A stretch of 64,000 bases of DNA from Flavobacteriales bacterium (GCA_016124845.1 WGMW01000021.1:26652-90651); one strand, 5' to 3'; positions 51,408 to 61,634 are shown, counted from the stretch's first letter. The notes: a model not told the origin generated them from the sequence alone. Numbers and translations: made by a program.

Positions 51408-53043
51408 TCCGGTGGTAAACGTAAACCCACATTCCCGAAGGAAGACGTTCTTCTTTCTCTAATTCGTATTCGTCTTCGAGCTGTTCCCGAATACCGTTTT
51501 CGGGAAAGAATTCGGAACCGTAAGCATCAACCAATACAACGCTATTTCCCATTTTTTCGGGAAGTCCGTTCGCATCATACACGCTGTAAATATTCTTGGA
51601 ACGTAGCCGTTCTGAGATATCCCGGTAATCCTTAAATATCTCTTGGTCGTAGTAATAAGCGAAGGTCACATCGAAATATGCAGGATTGAGAATGACCGTG
51701 GTCTCCGCTTGCTTGTTCTCTTTTACCAAAGCCATCAAACTGTTCAAGTTCGGATGAAACGTGAATGAAGGCGATGTCGCAGCAAGCATTCCACCGATGA
51801 GCAGCAACTGTACGTAAAACGTTCTTTTTCCGAAAAGATAATTGACAGCCACGAACAATGTTGCGAAGAAGAACGGGGCAATGAAAAGAATGTATCTGTC
51901 GATGAATACCGGAACCACGAACGAAACCGCAAACATCGAAAGCCACGGAACCACAAACATGATCAGAAAGAGAGACCGCATCGGATACTTGCGATACGAC
52001 AGGAAAAACAACATGGCAACCAATAAAGCAAGTAATCCGATGAAGATGAAGGTGAAGGGCTTCCAGGCCGTTACATGCCAAATGAAAGGCATCGGTATAA
52101 AGAATGAAAGCCCGACCACGAACAGAACGAGTATCACCACTTGAACTATTGTTCTAAAGAGAATCGACCTCAATTCCACCAGCGACCACTTGAAAACAGC
52201 ACCATACAGAAGCGCCAGTAAAATGGCATAAAGCCACTCTTGACTGTTCGAGAACCAGAAGATGACCTCATGCAAGTGGCCGAGATTTTCCACGGGCTTT
52301 ATCCAAGTTCCGTTGGAGGCAGAATCGGAAAACCGACCTACAAATACGCTTAGAGATGGAATGAAGCCAACGAATTGAACCCCAAACGCCAACAGCAACC
52401 ATTTCAGTCGGGCAAACGGTCTTCCATACATGAAACTGATGACGGCAAACTGCATCAACACAATGGGAATGGCGAAATAATGCGTGTAAAGCATCAAAAT
52501 GTTGACCACCGCCAACGCGAGTACCAAACTCACGGGCCTCAAATTCTCCGACCTCATCAACCGTAGAACAAGGTTGAATGAGAGAACCATCAGAAACCAG
52601 AAGAGCGCATAAGCCCTCGCCTCGTGCGATATATAAATGAAGTAATTGCAGAGCGAATACATGATCGCCACAGACAGTGCATTCCATACATCAGCAATGA
52701 GCCGAATAAGATAAAAGACCCCGAAAACGGTCAAGATGCTGAAGATGAGCGAAGGCATTCGTACCGAGACCTGACCGATTCCGAAGAGATCGATCCAATA
52801 GTGCAGTACCATCTCGTAAAGCGGTGGATTGTTGCCTTTTTGCAGTTCGGCAATGATCTCTCCGACAGAAGCCTGTGCATGAAAAATTGAGAATGGCTCA
52901 TCCAACCCGATCGGAGTATTGGTAACGGCAATGATCCCCGAAATAAGATTGATGACAAAAAGAACTGCCAGCGCTAAGAATCCCTGCTGCCGCGAGCTCA
53001 GTTGTTGAAGACCGATCATCGCACGAATATACTTGTGAAACAT
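51385..53043 (-). CDS. GT39-like polytopic glycosyltransferase
   Basis: This 552-residue protein has ten or more TM helices. The first loop holds TPIGLDEPFSIFHAQ, with the Asp-Glu pair typical of GT-C/GT39 enzymes, and NNPPLYEMVLHYWIDLFG, the family H/P-P-L-Y segment. It probably transfers a sugar from a polyprenyl-phosphate donor to a protein or lipid on the outer face of the inner membrane. Start at 53043 is one of three candidates (53091, 53043, 53019). It overlaps the 3' end of the lipoprotein gene. Confidence 0.8.
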   Translation of the reverse strand: MFHKYIRAMIGLQQLSSRQQGFLALAVLFVINLISGIIAVTNTPIGLDEPFSIFHAQASVGEIIAELQKGNNPPLYEMVLHYWIDLFGIGQVSVRMPSLIFSILTVFGVFYLIRLIADVWNALSVAIMYSLCNYFIYISHEARAYALFWFLMVLSFNLVLRLMRSENLRPVSLVLALAVVNILMLYTHYFAIPIVLMQFAVISFMYGRPFARLKWLLLAFGVQFVGFIPSLSVFVGRFSDSASNGTWIKPVENLGHLHEVIFWFSNSQEWLYAILLALLYGAVFKWSLVELRSILFRTIVQVVILVLFVVGLSFFIPMPFIWHVTAWKPFTFIFIGLLALLVAMLFFLSYRKYPMRSLFLIMFVVPWLSMFAVSFVVPVFIDRYILFIAPFFFATLFVAVNYLFGKRTFYVQLLLIGGMLAATSPSFTFHPNLNSLMALVKENKQAETTVILNPAYFDVTFAYYYDQEIFKDYRDISERLRSKNIYSVYDANGLPEKMGNSVVLVDAYGSEFFPENGIREQLEDEYELEKEERLPSGMWVYVYHRINAQNLP

Positions 53044-53093
53044 TATTTGACCTATGTGCAGCACAGTAAGGTGAGATGTGCTAATTTTCATGC

Positions 53094-53636
53094 ATGAAAG
53101 CCCTTAAATACATCCTTATTGCAGTCGTTGTGCTTATTGCCATTCCTGCCATTACCGCACTATTTGTGCAGAAAGACTTTTCTGTTGAACGCTCCATCAT
53201 TATTGAACGACCTAAAGAGCAAGTGTTCGATTACCTCAAGCACCTTCGAAATCAGGACAATTTCAGCAAGTGGGGGCAGATGGATCCGAACATGAAAAAG
53301 ACATTCTCAGGAACGGATGCAACGGTTGGGTTCATTTCGGCATGGGAAAGTCAAAATCCGGATGTTGGAAAAGGGGAACAGGAGATCACGGCCATCATTG
53401 ACGGTGAAAAGGTGGATTTCGAGCTGCGCTTCCTCGAACCTTGGCAAGCGACAAACTTCGCATCGCTGTCTACAGAAAGTGTGGGTGATGAGCGGACGGA
53501 AGTTACTTGGTCATTCCGGGGCCGAATGGAATACCCAATGAACCTGATGTTGGTTGCCACGGATTTTGACAAGGCCATTGGGGACGATTTCAACCAAGGG
53601 TTAGAGAATCTGAAGAAAATCCTTGAAGAACAATAG
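53094..53636 (+). CDS. SRPBCC/polyketide cyclase-type protein
   Basis: This 180-residue protein has an N-terminal TM helix (YILIAVVVLIAIPAITALFV) then a START/SRPBCC lipid-binding domain (SVERSIIIERPKEQVFDYLK, FNQGLENLKKIL). Ligand unknown. The gene is divergent from the glycosyltransferase, so the two share a control region of under 50 bp. A weak TAATTTTC box (53082-53089) precedes the ATG. Confidence 0.83.
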   Translation: MKALKYILIAVVVLIAIPAITALFVQKDFSVERSIIIERPKEQVFDYLKHLRNQDNFSKWGQMDPNMKKTFSGTDATVGFISAWESQNPDVGKGEQEITAIIDGEKVDFELRFLEPWQATNFASLSTESVGDERTEVTWSFRGRMEYPMNLMLVATDFDKAIGDDFNQGLENLKKILEEQ

Positions 53637-53660
53637 CCAATTTCTTGTGTTTAAGCACAG

Positions 53661-54119
53661 ATGATACGGAGGGTCATTTTATTTCTGGTACTGAATTTCG
53701 GAGCGCTGCTTCTCGGAGGTCTCCTGATGAACGGTGAGGTGACCGGAGATTGGTATCTCTCCTTGAACAAGGCTCCTTGGACTCCACCGGGATGGGTTTT
53801 CGGTGCTGCTTGGACCACCATCATGCTCTGTTTCACCATTTACATGACGCTTGCTTGGGAACATGTTAAGAACAAGCGGAACCTCCTGATTCTCTTCGGG
53901 ATTCAATGGGTGCTCAACGTATTTTGGAACCCCGTGTTCTTTGCACTTCATTATGTTGCACCAGGGCTTGTCATCATAATGAGTTTAACGCTACTTGTCG
54001 GCTATTTTCTCATTGGTTACTTGCAAGAGCTCTCATGGAAAGTGCTTTTCGTAGTTCCCTACTTTGCGTGGCTGCTGGTGGCCACTTCGCTCAATGCCTA
54101 CATTCTCCTGTACAATTAG
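53661..54119 (+). CDS. TspO/MBR family protein
   Basis: This 152-residue protein has five TM helices and the TspO signature residues: WYLSLNKAPWTPPGWVFGAAW and LVATSLNAYIL at the end. TspO proteins bind porphyrins and influence their transport or breakdown. It starts 25 bp after the SRPBCC gene. Its stop overlaps the stop of the convergent MFS gene (54116-54119). Confidence 0.92.
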   Translation: MIRRVILFLVLNFGALLLGGLLMNGEVTGDWYLSLNKAPWTPPGWVFGAAWTTIMLCFTIYMTLAWEHVKNKRNLLILFGIQWVLNVFWNPVFFALHYVAPGLVIIMSLTLLVGYFLIGYLQELSWKVLFVVPYFAWLLVATSLNAYILLYN

Positions 54120-55381
54120 GACTCCTTTTCGGAATCCAGCAGTTCGTTGAAATCCAAGTTGCGGAGACTTGGAATAAGTACGCCCGTTCCAATAACCGTT
54201 AGTAGTGTGATGGTTCCTCCGAGAACAACGGCATTCACCGTTCCGAACAATCGTGCGGTAAGCCCACTCTCAAACGCACCGAGTTCATTGCTCGAACCAA
54301 CAAACATGGAGTTGACCGAAGCCACACGGCCGCGCATGTGATCGGGCGTGTAGAGTTGCAGTATGGTCTGCCGCACCACCACACTTACTCCATCCGTAAC
54401 GCCACTTAGGAAGAGTGCCAACAGAGAGACCCAATAAATCTCCGACAGTCCGAAGACGATGATGCACGCCCCGAAACCGAAAATAGCCGCCAATAGCTTC
54501 TTTCCTGCGTTTCTGTTGAGCGGAAAATACGCCACCACCAACATGATGAGAAATGAGCCGACCGCTGGCGCGGCCCTCAAAAAACCGAAACCGACCGAAC
54601 CAACTTTCAGAATATCCTGCGCAAAGACGGGAAGCAGCGCCACAGCTCCACCAAACAGTACGGCAAACATATCGAGCGTGATGGCGCCCAGAATCTCCTT
54701 GGTGCGGAAAACGAAGCGGATCCCCTCTTTCAAACTATGTCCTACAGGTTCTTTGCTGTCCTTGTTCTTCACATCCTGAGGCGGAATCCGTAGCAGCAAG
54801 AGCAAAGAAATGAGCACAATTCCTACAATGATGAGCATGGACCAATGCACCCCCATGAAACCGATGGCAAGCCCACCGATGGCGGGTCCAGCAACCGCTC
54901 CGGATTGCCATGCCATGCTACTCCATGTGGCTCCATTCGGGTAAACCTCTTTCGGAACAAGCAATGAGAAAAGTGAGAAAATGGTAGGCCCGATGAACGA
55001 ACGGACAAAGCCACCCAAGAACACAAGTCCGTAAATGCCCCAGATCAACGTCTGTGTTTGAAAATGCTCCGCGAACCAAGGCCATGTAAGGAGGAAGAGT
55101 CCAGAACTGATACTCAGAAATGCCAGCAATCCTTTGACCAACAAATTGCGTTTTTCTGAGCGGTCCACAATATGACCGGCATACAGGGCAAGTGACATGG
55201 CGGGCATTACTTCCATCAACCCGATGAAACCGAGCGAAAGCGGATCTTTCGTCAACCGATAGACCTCCCACTCTACCACAACGAACTGCATCGCCCACGC
55301 CAGAACCAGTCCGAAACGCAACGCCATGAAAATTCGGAACTGCGGAAATCGAAGGGCTGCGTACGGGTCTTTCTTACTCAT
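54116..55381 (-). CDS. Major facilitator transporter (MFS_3/EntS-like)
   Basis: This 421-residue transporter has twelve hydrophobic segments and a cytoplasmic start (SKKDPYAALRFPQFRIFMAL), typical of the EntS-like MFS group, which exports siderophores or drugs. The motif A-like GHIVDRSEKR is present after TM2. ATG 55381 is used. A -7-like CGAAGGTA (55392-55399, minus) is close to it. It is divergent from the MarR operon and may share its operator region. Confidence 0.87.
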   Translation of the reverse strand: MSKKDPYAALRFPQFRIFMALRFGLVLAWAMQFVVVEWEVYRLTKDPLSLGFIGLMEVMPAMSLALYAGHIVDRSEKRNLLVKGLLAFLSISSGLFLLTWPWFAEHFQTQTLIWGIYGLVFLGGFVRSFIGPTIFSLFSLLVPKEVYPNGATWSSMAWQSGAVAGPAIGGLAIGFMGVHWSMLIIVGIVLISLLLLLRIPPQDVKNKDSKEPVGHSLKEGIRFVFRTKEILGAITLDMFAVLFGGAVALLPVFAQDILKVGSVGFGFLRAAPAVGSFLIMLVVAYFPLNRNAGKKLLAAIFGFGACIIVFGLSEIYWVSLLALFLSGVTDGVSVVVRQTILQLYTPDHMRGRVASVNSMFVGSSNELGAFESGLTARLFGTVNAVVLGGTITLLTVIGTGVLIPSLRNLDFNELLDSEKES

Positions 55382-55458
55382 TTTATTGCTGCGAAGGTAT
55401 GCAACCACCTGTGCAAAAAGCGGGTCGGACGAACAATTTCAATGTTTTAACATTTAAT

Positions 55459-55476
55459 TAGTTGCATATTCAACTA
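55459..55476. promoter_or_regulatory. Likely MarR operator
   Basis: TAGTTG-N6-CAACTA, a perfect 6-bp inverted repeat with a 6-base centre, covering the -33 TTG of the MarR promoter. Placement over the promoter suggests autorepression. Confidence 0.6.
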
Positions 55477-55490
55477 TTAGACTACTTTTG
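55462..55490 (+). promoter_or_regulatory. Strong promoter of the marR-RND operon
   Basis: TTG (55462-55464), 18-bp spacer, TACTTTTG (55483-55490, full match). The ATG at 55498 is 7 bp downstream, giving an almost leaderless message. The start of the first gene at 55498 rather than 55462 follows from this. Confidence 0.75.
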
Positions 55491-55497
55491 CCCCGAA

Positions 55498-55974
55498 ATG
55501 TCAGATTCAAAAATACCTCTTCTGCTTGACCAGACCATTGTTCCATGGGTGGGCAAGACCATGAAAAGCATGGACCATTTCATTTCCTCCAAACTGAGCG
55601 AAGTGGGTATAAATCTTACCCGTCAGCAGTTGGTACTGATGAAGGTGTTGCGAAGAGACGGGCCGCTTCCTCAGAACGACCTGGCTTTCCTCACAGAACG
55701 CGACAAGACAAGTCTGACAAGGCTTTTGAGCGGAATGGAGAAGAAAAATCTGGTTGCCAGAATAGCTTCTTCAGAAGACAAAAGGGTCAATCTGGTACAC
55801 CTCACAAAAAATGGTGAAAAGGTTTTGAACGAAATTGCACCTAAGGTGTTGTCAATCATTCAAGAGATTCAAGAAGGGGTGTCTGAAGAAGATAGGGAAG
55901 CTGTGATACGCGTAATGAAACAGATTCAAGAGAACATAGGAAAACACGTAAATAGTTGCAGCAGCAACAAATAG
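55498..55974 (+). CDS. MarR-family transcriptional regulator
   Basis: This 158-residue winged-helix protein has the MarR pattern: LTRQQLVLMKVLRRDGPLPQ, recognition helix TERDKTSLTRLLSGMEKKNL and wing IASSEDKRVNLVHLTKNG. It probably represses the three downstream efflux genes and itself, via the palindrome on its promoter; ligands relieve this. Its stop is 2 bp before the adaptor start. A cysteine near the C-terminus (NSCSS) could sense oxidation, but that is inference. Confidence 0.9.
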   Translation: MSDSKIPLLLDQTIVPWVGKTMKSMDHFISSKLSEVGINLTRQQLVLMKVLRRDGPLPQNDLAFLTERDKTSLTRLLSGMEKKNLVARIASSEDKRVNLVHLTKNGEKVLNEIAPKVLSIIQEIQEGVSEEDREAVIRVMKQIQENIGKHVNSCSSNK

Positions 55975-55976
55975 AA

Positions 55977-57089
55977 ATGGTAAGAAAAATCATCATCACA
56001 CTTGTAACCGTTCTCATCCTTGTTGGGGGCTTTGCCCTCTCGGGAAAACTGGCCGACAGTAAAAAGCCACCTGAGAAGAAAAAAGAGAAGCACATCACCA
56101 CCGTTTTTACTACTACGGTTGCAAACGGTGATGTGCCCATTCGTCTGACGGCAACTGGAAAACTGACTGCCAAGAACCGCATTGAACTGTATGCTGAAGT
56201 GCAGGGCATTATGCTCGATTCGGATGGCAATTTCAAAGCAGGCGAACGCTTTGACAAAGGCGCGCGCTTGGTGCAGATAGACGGTGAGGTTTTCCGCGCC
56301 AGCCTCAAAGCACAGAAAAGCAGCCTGCAGAACCTGATAACAGCGGCCTTGGCCGATCTGAAACTCGATTATCCGAACAGCTTTGCAAAATGGGAGGCGT
56401 ACTCACGCAATTTCAATGTGAACAAGCCTGTGGTCGAACTGCCCGAACCTGCCGATGACAAGGAGCGCATGTTCATCACGGGCCGCAACATCTACTCCAC
56501 CTACTATAATGTGAAGAATGCGGAACTGACCTTGGCCAAATACGACATCTATGCACCGTACGATGGTGTACTGACGGAAGCGCTCGTCAACACGGGAACA
56601 TTGATCCGTCCGGGTCAGAAGCTTGGCTCCTTCATCGACCCAAGTGTCTATGAGATGGAAACGCCCGTGCCTGTTTCGATGCTGGAGTTCATGAAAGTGG
56701 GCGAAAGTGTAAAGCTGACCAGCACACACTCCACCGAAAAGTGGAAAGGACGCGTGTCCCGCATCAATAGCATGGTAAATGCCGGAACGCAAACGGTGAA
56801 CATTTACATTGAAGTGAGCGGAAACGGGCTTGAGGAAGGCATGTTCTTAGAAGCGCAGATAGACGCCACTCACATTCAGAATGCATTTGAGATAGACAGA
56901 AGTGTGCTGTTCGATGACGGGCAAGTGTATGTGGCCAACGATTCGCTATTGGTGCAGAAGGAGGTACAGCCACAGTACTACAACGAGAAGACCGTGGTCG
57001 TTTCCGGTCTGGCCGATGGTGACCAAGTGCTGACCAAGATGCCTCCGGGAGCTTATCCGGGCATGCGCATCACCATTTTTGGCAACTAA
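55977..57089 (+). CDS. RND efflux periplasmic adaptor (HlyD/AcrA family)
   Basis: This 370-residue protein has an N-terminal TM/anchor (IIITLVTVLILVGGFALSG), a short Lys/Glu-rich linker, then the membrane-fusion protein fold: biotinyl-lipoyl half-motifs (RLTATGKLTAKNRIELYAEV, IYAPYDGVLTEALVNTG) with a helical hairpin between. It links the RND pump in the inner membrane to the TolC-type channel. It is the second gene of the marR operon. Confidence 0.92.
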   Translation: MVRKIIITLVTVLILVGGFALSGKLADSKKPPEKKKEKHITTVFTTTVANGDVPIRLTATGKLTAKNRIELYAEVQGIMLDSDGNFKAGERFDKGARLVQIDGEVFRASLKAQKSSLQNLITAALADLKLDYPNSFAKWEAYSRNFNVNKPVVELPEPADDKERMFITGRNIYSTYYNVKNAELTLAKYDIYAPYDGVLTEALVNTGTLIRPGQKLGSFIDPSVYEMETPVPVSMLEFMKVGESVKLTSTHSTEKWKGRVSRINSMVNAGTQTVNIYIEVSGNGLEEGMFLEAQIDATHIQNAFEIDRSVLFDDGQVYVANDSLLVQKEVQPQYYNEKTVVVSGLADGDQVLTKMPPGAYPGMRITIFGN

Positions 57090-57134
57090 GGCAACGGTAC
57101 ACTTTGAACAATTAACTCTGAACCATCTCCCGTT

Positions 57135-60100
57135 TTGAAAGGAATCATCTCCCACTTCATCAAGTATCCGGTTGCGGTGAACGTGACCATACTCATGTTC
57201 GCATTTCTCGGTATCGCAGGCCTGCTGTCACTGAAGTCGAGTTTCTTCCCGCTGCAGGACTCCAAGGTGGTCACCATCACCATCGCCTACCCAGGCGCCT
57301 CACCTCAGGAGATGGAGGAAGGCGTGGTGCTAAAAATTGAGGACAACTTGCGCGGACTGGTAGGCATTGACCGTTTCACATCCGCATCTTCAGAAAACAC
57401 GGCAGTCATTACCGTGGAGGCCGAAAAAGGCTACGACATTGATGTGCTGCTGGCCGATGTGAAGAATGCTGTGGACAAGGTTCCCTCCTTCCCAAGCGAG
57501 ATGGAGCCGCCCGTAGTGGCCAAGCAGGAAAACCTGAACAAGGCGATCGAATTTGTTGTAACGGGAGAGAACATCACCCTCAAGACCCTGAAATCCATTG
57601 CACGCGAAGTGGAGACCGATCTGCGCAACATTGACGGCATCTCGCAGCTTACGCTTACGGGTTTCCCCGATGAGGAACTGGTGGTATCAGTAGATGAGGA
57701 CAAGTTGCGGGCGTATGAACTCACCTTCTCAGAAGTGTCGATGGCGGTGGCGAGCAATAACCTGCTGGTAACGGGAGGCTCCATCAAAACTGAGGCGGAA
57801 GATTACCTGATACGCGTGAACGCCCGTTCGTACTATGCCAATGAGCTGGACAACATCATTCTGAAGACAGATGCATCCGGGGCCATTATCCGACTGATGG
57901 ACGTGGCGCATGTACAGGATACGTGGTCGGAGACACCCGACAGGATCTATTACGATGGACAACCCGCCATACAGGTGGAACTGAACACCACGAACAATGA
58001 AGACCTTGTGCTTGGCGCCAATAAGGTAATCGAGTACTGCGATGAGTTCAATGAGCTACACGATAATGTGCAACTGAACGTGACCAGTAACCGTTCGGAG
58101 ATCATCATCCAGCGTACGGAACTGTTACTGAAGAACGGTGCAGGTGGTCTCCTTTTGGTCGTTTTCTTCCTGTCTTTGTTCCTACGTCCGCGGTTGGCCG
58201 CCTGGGTAGCGTTCGGCATTCCCATGTCGTTCCTTGGCATGTTTATGCTTGCCACGTATTTCCACATCACCATCAATGTACTCTCACTCTTCGGGATGAT
58301 CATTGTACTGGGTATTCTGGTGGATGACGGTATTGTGATCGCGGAGAACATATACCACCACCACGAACTGGGAAAAGACCGCATACGCGCGGCCATTGAT
58401 GGTACGATGGAAGTGCTTCCGGCCATTGTTTCGGCCATCCTTACCACGCTCGTGGCCTTCTCAACCTTCTTCTTTCTGGACGGCAGGATCGGAGAATTCT
58501 TCGGGGAAGTTTCGACCGTGGTCATTCTTACGTTGAGCTTCTCGATGGTAGAGGCTATCATCATCCTTCCGGCACACGTGGCGCATTCCAAAGCACTTTC
58601 GCCCGATCAGAAAACTTACTGGTTCAATGCACAGGCCGAACGTGCCATGGACCTGATGCGCGACAAGACCTACATGCCGGTGCTGCGATTTTTTATGCGG
58701 TACAAACCCATCGGTTTTGCTATTATGATCGCGCTGTTCGCCATCACCATCGGGGCGTTCAAGGGCGGAATCATCAAAGGCACCTTCTTCCCTGTCATCA
58801 CTTCCGATCAGGTGAACGTGACCGTAAAAATGCCACAGGGAACGAATCCCGACATCACCGATTCGGTACTGACCGTGATCGAGAATGTGGCGTGGGACAT
58901 CAATGAGGAATACACCGCCAAACAGACGGGCAACAAACAGGTGGTGGAGAACGTGATCAAGCGCATCGGTCCTGGAACAGCCAACGGCTCTGTGAAAGTG
59001 AACCTGCTGCCTGGTGAGGAACGCGACTTCGCCTCTTCGGATATTGCAAGTGCCATTGCGCAGAAGGCGGGGCAATTCCCGTTGGCGGAATCAGTGATAT
59101 TCGATGCGGGAAGCAGTTTTGGAGGTAAGCCCGTTTCGGTATCGTTGCTCAGCTATAACATTAGCGAACTGAAAGCGGCCAAGGCGGAACTGAAAGAACG
59201 ACTTGCCGAAAACACCCTGCTGCGCGACATCAGCGACAATGACCCCGCAGGTATCAAAGAGATCCGCTTAGAACTGAAAGACAAGGCGTATGTGATGGGC
59301 TTTTCACTGAACGATGTGATCGCGCAGGTACGTGCTGGTTTCAACGGATTGCAGGTACAGCGTTTCCAACGCGGACAGGATGAGGTGATCGTGTGGGTGC
59401 GCTATGGACGCGAAGGCCGCTCTTCCATCAAAGACCTTGACGACATGCGCATTGTGTCGAAATCGGGAGAGCGCGTGCCGCTGAGCGAAATTGCCGATTA
59501 CTCCATCGAACGTGGCGAGATCAGCATCAATCACTTGGACGGAAAACGCGAGATAAAAGTGGAGGCCGACCTCAAGAATCCGAAGGAAAGTGCCACGGCC
59601 GTACTGGAGGATATCCAACAGACCGTGATGCCTGAACTGAAAGCCAAATACCCGACCGTTTCTGCACTCTACGAAGGCCAGAACCGCGAAGCGAGCAAGG
59701 TGACGGGCTCTGCAGGAAAGGTCTTCCCCGTCATCATCTTCATGATCTACGTGATCATTGCATTCACCTTCCGAAGCTATGCGCAGCCGTTGCTGCTCAT
59801 CTTGATGGTGCCGTTCAGTCTTATCGGTGTGGCATGGGGTCATTACATCCACGGTTTTCCTGTGAACGTGCTTTCCTTCCTCGGCATCATTGCCCTTATC
59901 GGCATCATGGTAAATGATGGGCTGGTGCTCATCAGCAAGCTGAATGCGGCCCTCAAGGAAGGCATGTCATTTGACGAGGCCGTGCTGGATGCTGGGCGTT
60001 CGCGTTTCCGTGCCATCTTCCTTACCTCGGTAACCACTGTAGCAGGTCTGGCACCGCTCATTCTCGAAAAAAGCCGCCAAGCGCAGTTCCTAATTCCCAT

Positions 60101-60287
60101 GGCTATTTCGGTGGCGTACGGCATTGCCATTGCCACGGTACTTACACTCATCATGCTGCCTATGCTGCTATCGGTCACCAACTCGGCCAAGGTCTATTTG
60201 TCCTGGCTGTGGGAAGGAGAAAAGCCCACTAAGGAAGATGTTGAACCCGCCATTCAGGAAATGGAATCGGAGAAGTATGACCTCTAA
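57135..60287 (+). CDS. RND efflux transporter permease
   Basis: This 1050-residue permease has twelve TM helices and two large periplasmic loops. The proton relay in TM4 reads GILVDDGIVIAENIYHH, and the second half ends with typical TM11-12 and an acidic tail. It is of the HAE1/AcrB-type group and should export hydrophobic compounds. The start is a TTG, 45 bp after the adaptor stop. It is the third gene of the operon. Confidence 0.93.
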   Translation: MKGIISHFIKYPVAVNVTILMFAFLGIAGLLSLKSSFFPLQDSKVVTITIAYPGASPQEMEEGVVLKIEDNLRGLVGIDRFTSASSENTAVITVEAEKGYDIDVLLADVKNAVDKVPSFPSEMEPPVVAKQENLNKAIEFVVTGENITLKTLKSIAREVETDLRNIDGISQLTLTGFPDEELVVSVDEDKLRAYELTFSEVSMAVASNNLLVTGGSIKTEAEDYLIRVNARSYYANELDNIILKTDASGAIIRLMDVAHVQDTWSETPDRIYYDGQPAIQVELNTTNNEDLVLGANKVIEYCDEFNELHDNVQLNVTSNRSEIIIQRTELLLKNGAGGLLLVVFFLSLFLRPRLAAWVAFGIPMSFLGMFMLATYFHITINVLSLFGMIIVLGILVDDGIVIAENIYHHHELGKDRIRAAIDGTMEVLPAIVSAILTTLVAFSTFFFLDGRIGEFFGEVSTVVILTLSFSMVEAIIILPAHVAHSKALSPDQKTYWFNAQAERAMDLMRDKTYMPVLRFFMRYKPIGFAIMIALFAITIGAFKGGIIKGTFFPVITSDQVNVTVKMPQGTNPDITDSVLTVIENVAWDINEEYTAKQTGNKQVVENVIKRIGPGTANGSVKVNLLPGEERDFASSDIASAIAQKAGQFPLAESVIFDAGSSFGGKPVSVSLLSYNISELKAAKAELKERLAENTLLRDISDNDPAGIKEIRLELKDKAYVMGFSLNDVIAQVRAGFNGLQVQRFQRGQDEVIVWVRYGREGRSSIKDLDDMRIVSKSGERVPLSEIADYSIERGEISINHLDGKREIKVEADLKNPKESATAVLEDIQQTVMPELKAKYPTVSALYEGQNREASKVTGSAGKVFPVIIFMIYVIIAFTFRSYAQPLLLILMVPFSLIGVAWGHYIHGFPVNVLSFLGIIALIGIMVNDGLVLISKLNAALKEGMSFDEAVLDAGRSRFRAIFLTSVTTVAGLAPLILEKSRQAQFLIPMAISVAYGIAIATVLTLIMLPMLLSVTNSAKVYLSWLWEGEKPTKEDVEPAIQEMESEKYDL

Positions 60288-60290
60288 AAC

Positions 60291-61634
60291 ATGACAAAGA
60301 CCTTGAACATTGAACTTGGAATCTTGAACAAACGTTTGGCCGTGGTGTGGATGTTTCTGACCATGTTCACATCGGGCTTATTCGCCCAAGAGCTGCTTAC
60401 ACGCGATGATGCCATGAAGTTGGCCTTGGAGCACAACTACGACATTCAGGTGGCGCAGAAAAGCGTGGAAACGGCAGAGAACAACGCCAGCATTTACAAC
60501 AGCGGCTTTCTGCCCACGGCCTCCGCATCGGGTGGCGGAACGGTGACCTACAACGCGGGTACCAACCAGACCGTGCAGGGCGACCGTACCTACAAGCCCA
60601 CCGATGCTTACAGCTACAATGCTTCTGCGGGTGTCAATTATGTCATCTTCAACGGATTGGGGCGTATGTACAACTACAGACAAATGAAGGAGAAGCACCA
60701 CCTTACCGATCTACAGGCGCAGCAGATCATTGAGAACACCATGCTGCAACTCTCCAGCTCCTATTTCGACATTGCGCAGTTGAGCGAGAATGTGCGTATC
60801 CTCAAAAGTGCATTGGAAGTTTCGCGCAAGCGGATGGAACGTGCCCGCTACAACCTCGAATACGGACAGGGTACCCAGCTCGACATCCTCAACTCGGAGG
60901 TGGACGTGAACAACGACAGCATCAACCTGCTTAATAGCATGCAGCAATTGGAGAATGCCAAACGCAACCTCAATCTCATCATGGGTCGCGCGCTGGAAAC
61001 GGATTTTTCCGTAGATACCAACGTGGTCTTTGCCATGGCACTGACCAAGGAGGAACTGACGGCCAAGGCGCTGGAGCGCAACGTGCAGATAGAGCAGACC
61101 AAGAGCCAACTGAAGAACAGCGAATATGCCATCAAGGCCAGTCGCGCAGGGTGGTTTCCTTCCCTATCGGCCAATGCGGCCTACGCCTATCAGGGTTCCA
61201 AGAACCCGAACGGGGCGTTTTTGACGGGAAGCACCACGTACGGTCCGCAGGCTGGGCTGAGCCTGAGCTGGAACATCTTTGACGGTGGTACCACCAAGAC
61301 CAAGATGCAGAACGCCAAGATCGCGTTGGAAACGCAGAAGATACAGCAGGAACAGACCGCCACAACGGTGCAGCTGAATGTGCTTAACGCCTACTCCACC
61401 TACCAGAATGCGCTGTTTGTAATGGAGGCGCAGCAGGCCAATCTGGCCACTACGCAGCGTAACTTCGACCGCAGCAACGAGATGTACCAGCAGGGACAGA
61501 TCAGCTCTATCGATTTCCGTACTGCGCAGGTGAACATGCTGAACGCCCAGAACAGCTACAGTCAAGCCAAGTACAACGCCAAGAATGCCGAACTGCTGGT
61601 AAAGCAACTGGCGGGTATTCTACTGGCGGATTGA
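60291..61634 (+). CDS. TolC-family outer-membrane efflux channel
   Basis: This 447-residue protein has a signal-like N-terminus (hydrophobic, ending near GLFAQ) and two OEP domains (about residues 30-225 and 240-440), for example ALEVSRKRMERARYNLEYGQ and DRSNEMYQQGQISSIDF with coiled helices. It forms the outer-membrane tunnel of the pump. The ATG follows the permease stop by 3 bp. Some apparent direct hairpin sequence after the stop (about 61662) lacks a T run. Confidence 0.92.
   Translation: MTKTLNIELGILNKRLAVVWMFLTMFTSGLFAQELLTRDDAMKLALEHNYDIQVAQKSVETAENNASIYNSGFLPTASASGGGTVTYNAGTNQTVQGDRTYKPTDAYSYNASAGVNYVIFNGLGRMYNYRQMKEKHHLTDLQAQQIIENTMLQLSSSYFDIAQLSENVRILKSALEVSRKRMERARYNLEYGQGTQLDILNSEVDVNNDSINLLNSMQQLENAKRNLNLIMGRALETDFSVDTNVVFAMALTKEELTAKALERNVQIEQTKSQLKNSEYAIKASRAGWFPSLSANAAYAYQGSKNPNGAFLTGSTTYGPQAGLSLSWNIFDGGTTKTKMQNAKIALETQKIQQEQTATTVQLNVLNAYSTYQNALFVMEAQQANLATTQRNFDRSNEMYQQGQISSIDFRTAQVNMLNAQNSYSQAKYNAKNAELLVKQLAGILLAD

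Noticed and set aside
55954..55967. GTTGC-AGCA-GCAAC inverted repeat at the end of the MarR gene as a second operator
   Set aside because: It is inside the coding sequence, short, and not placed at a promoter; likely by chance.
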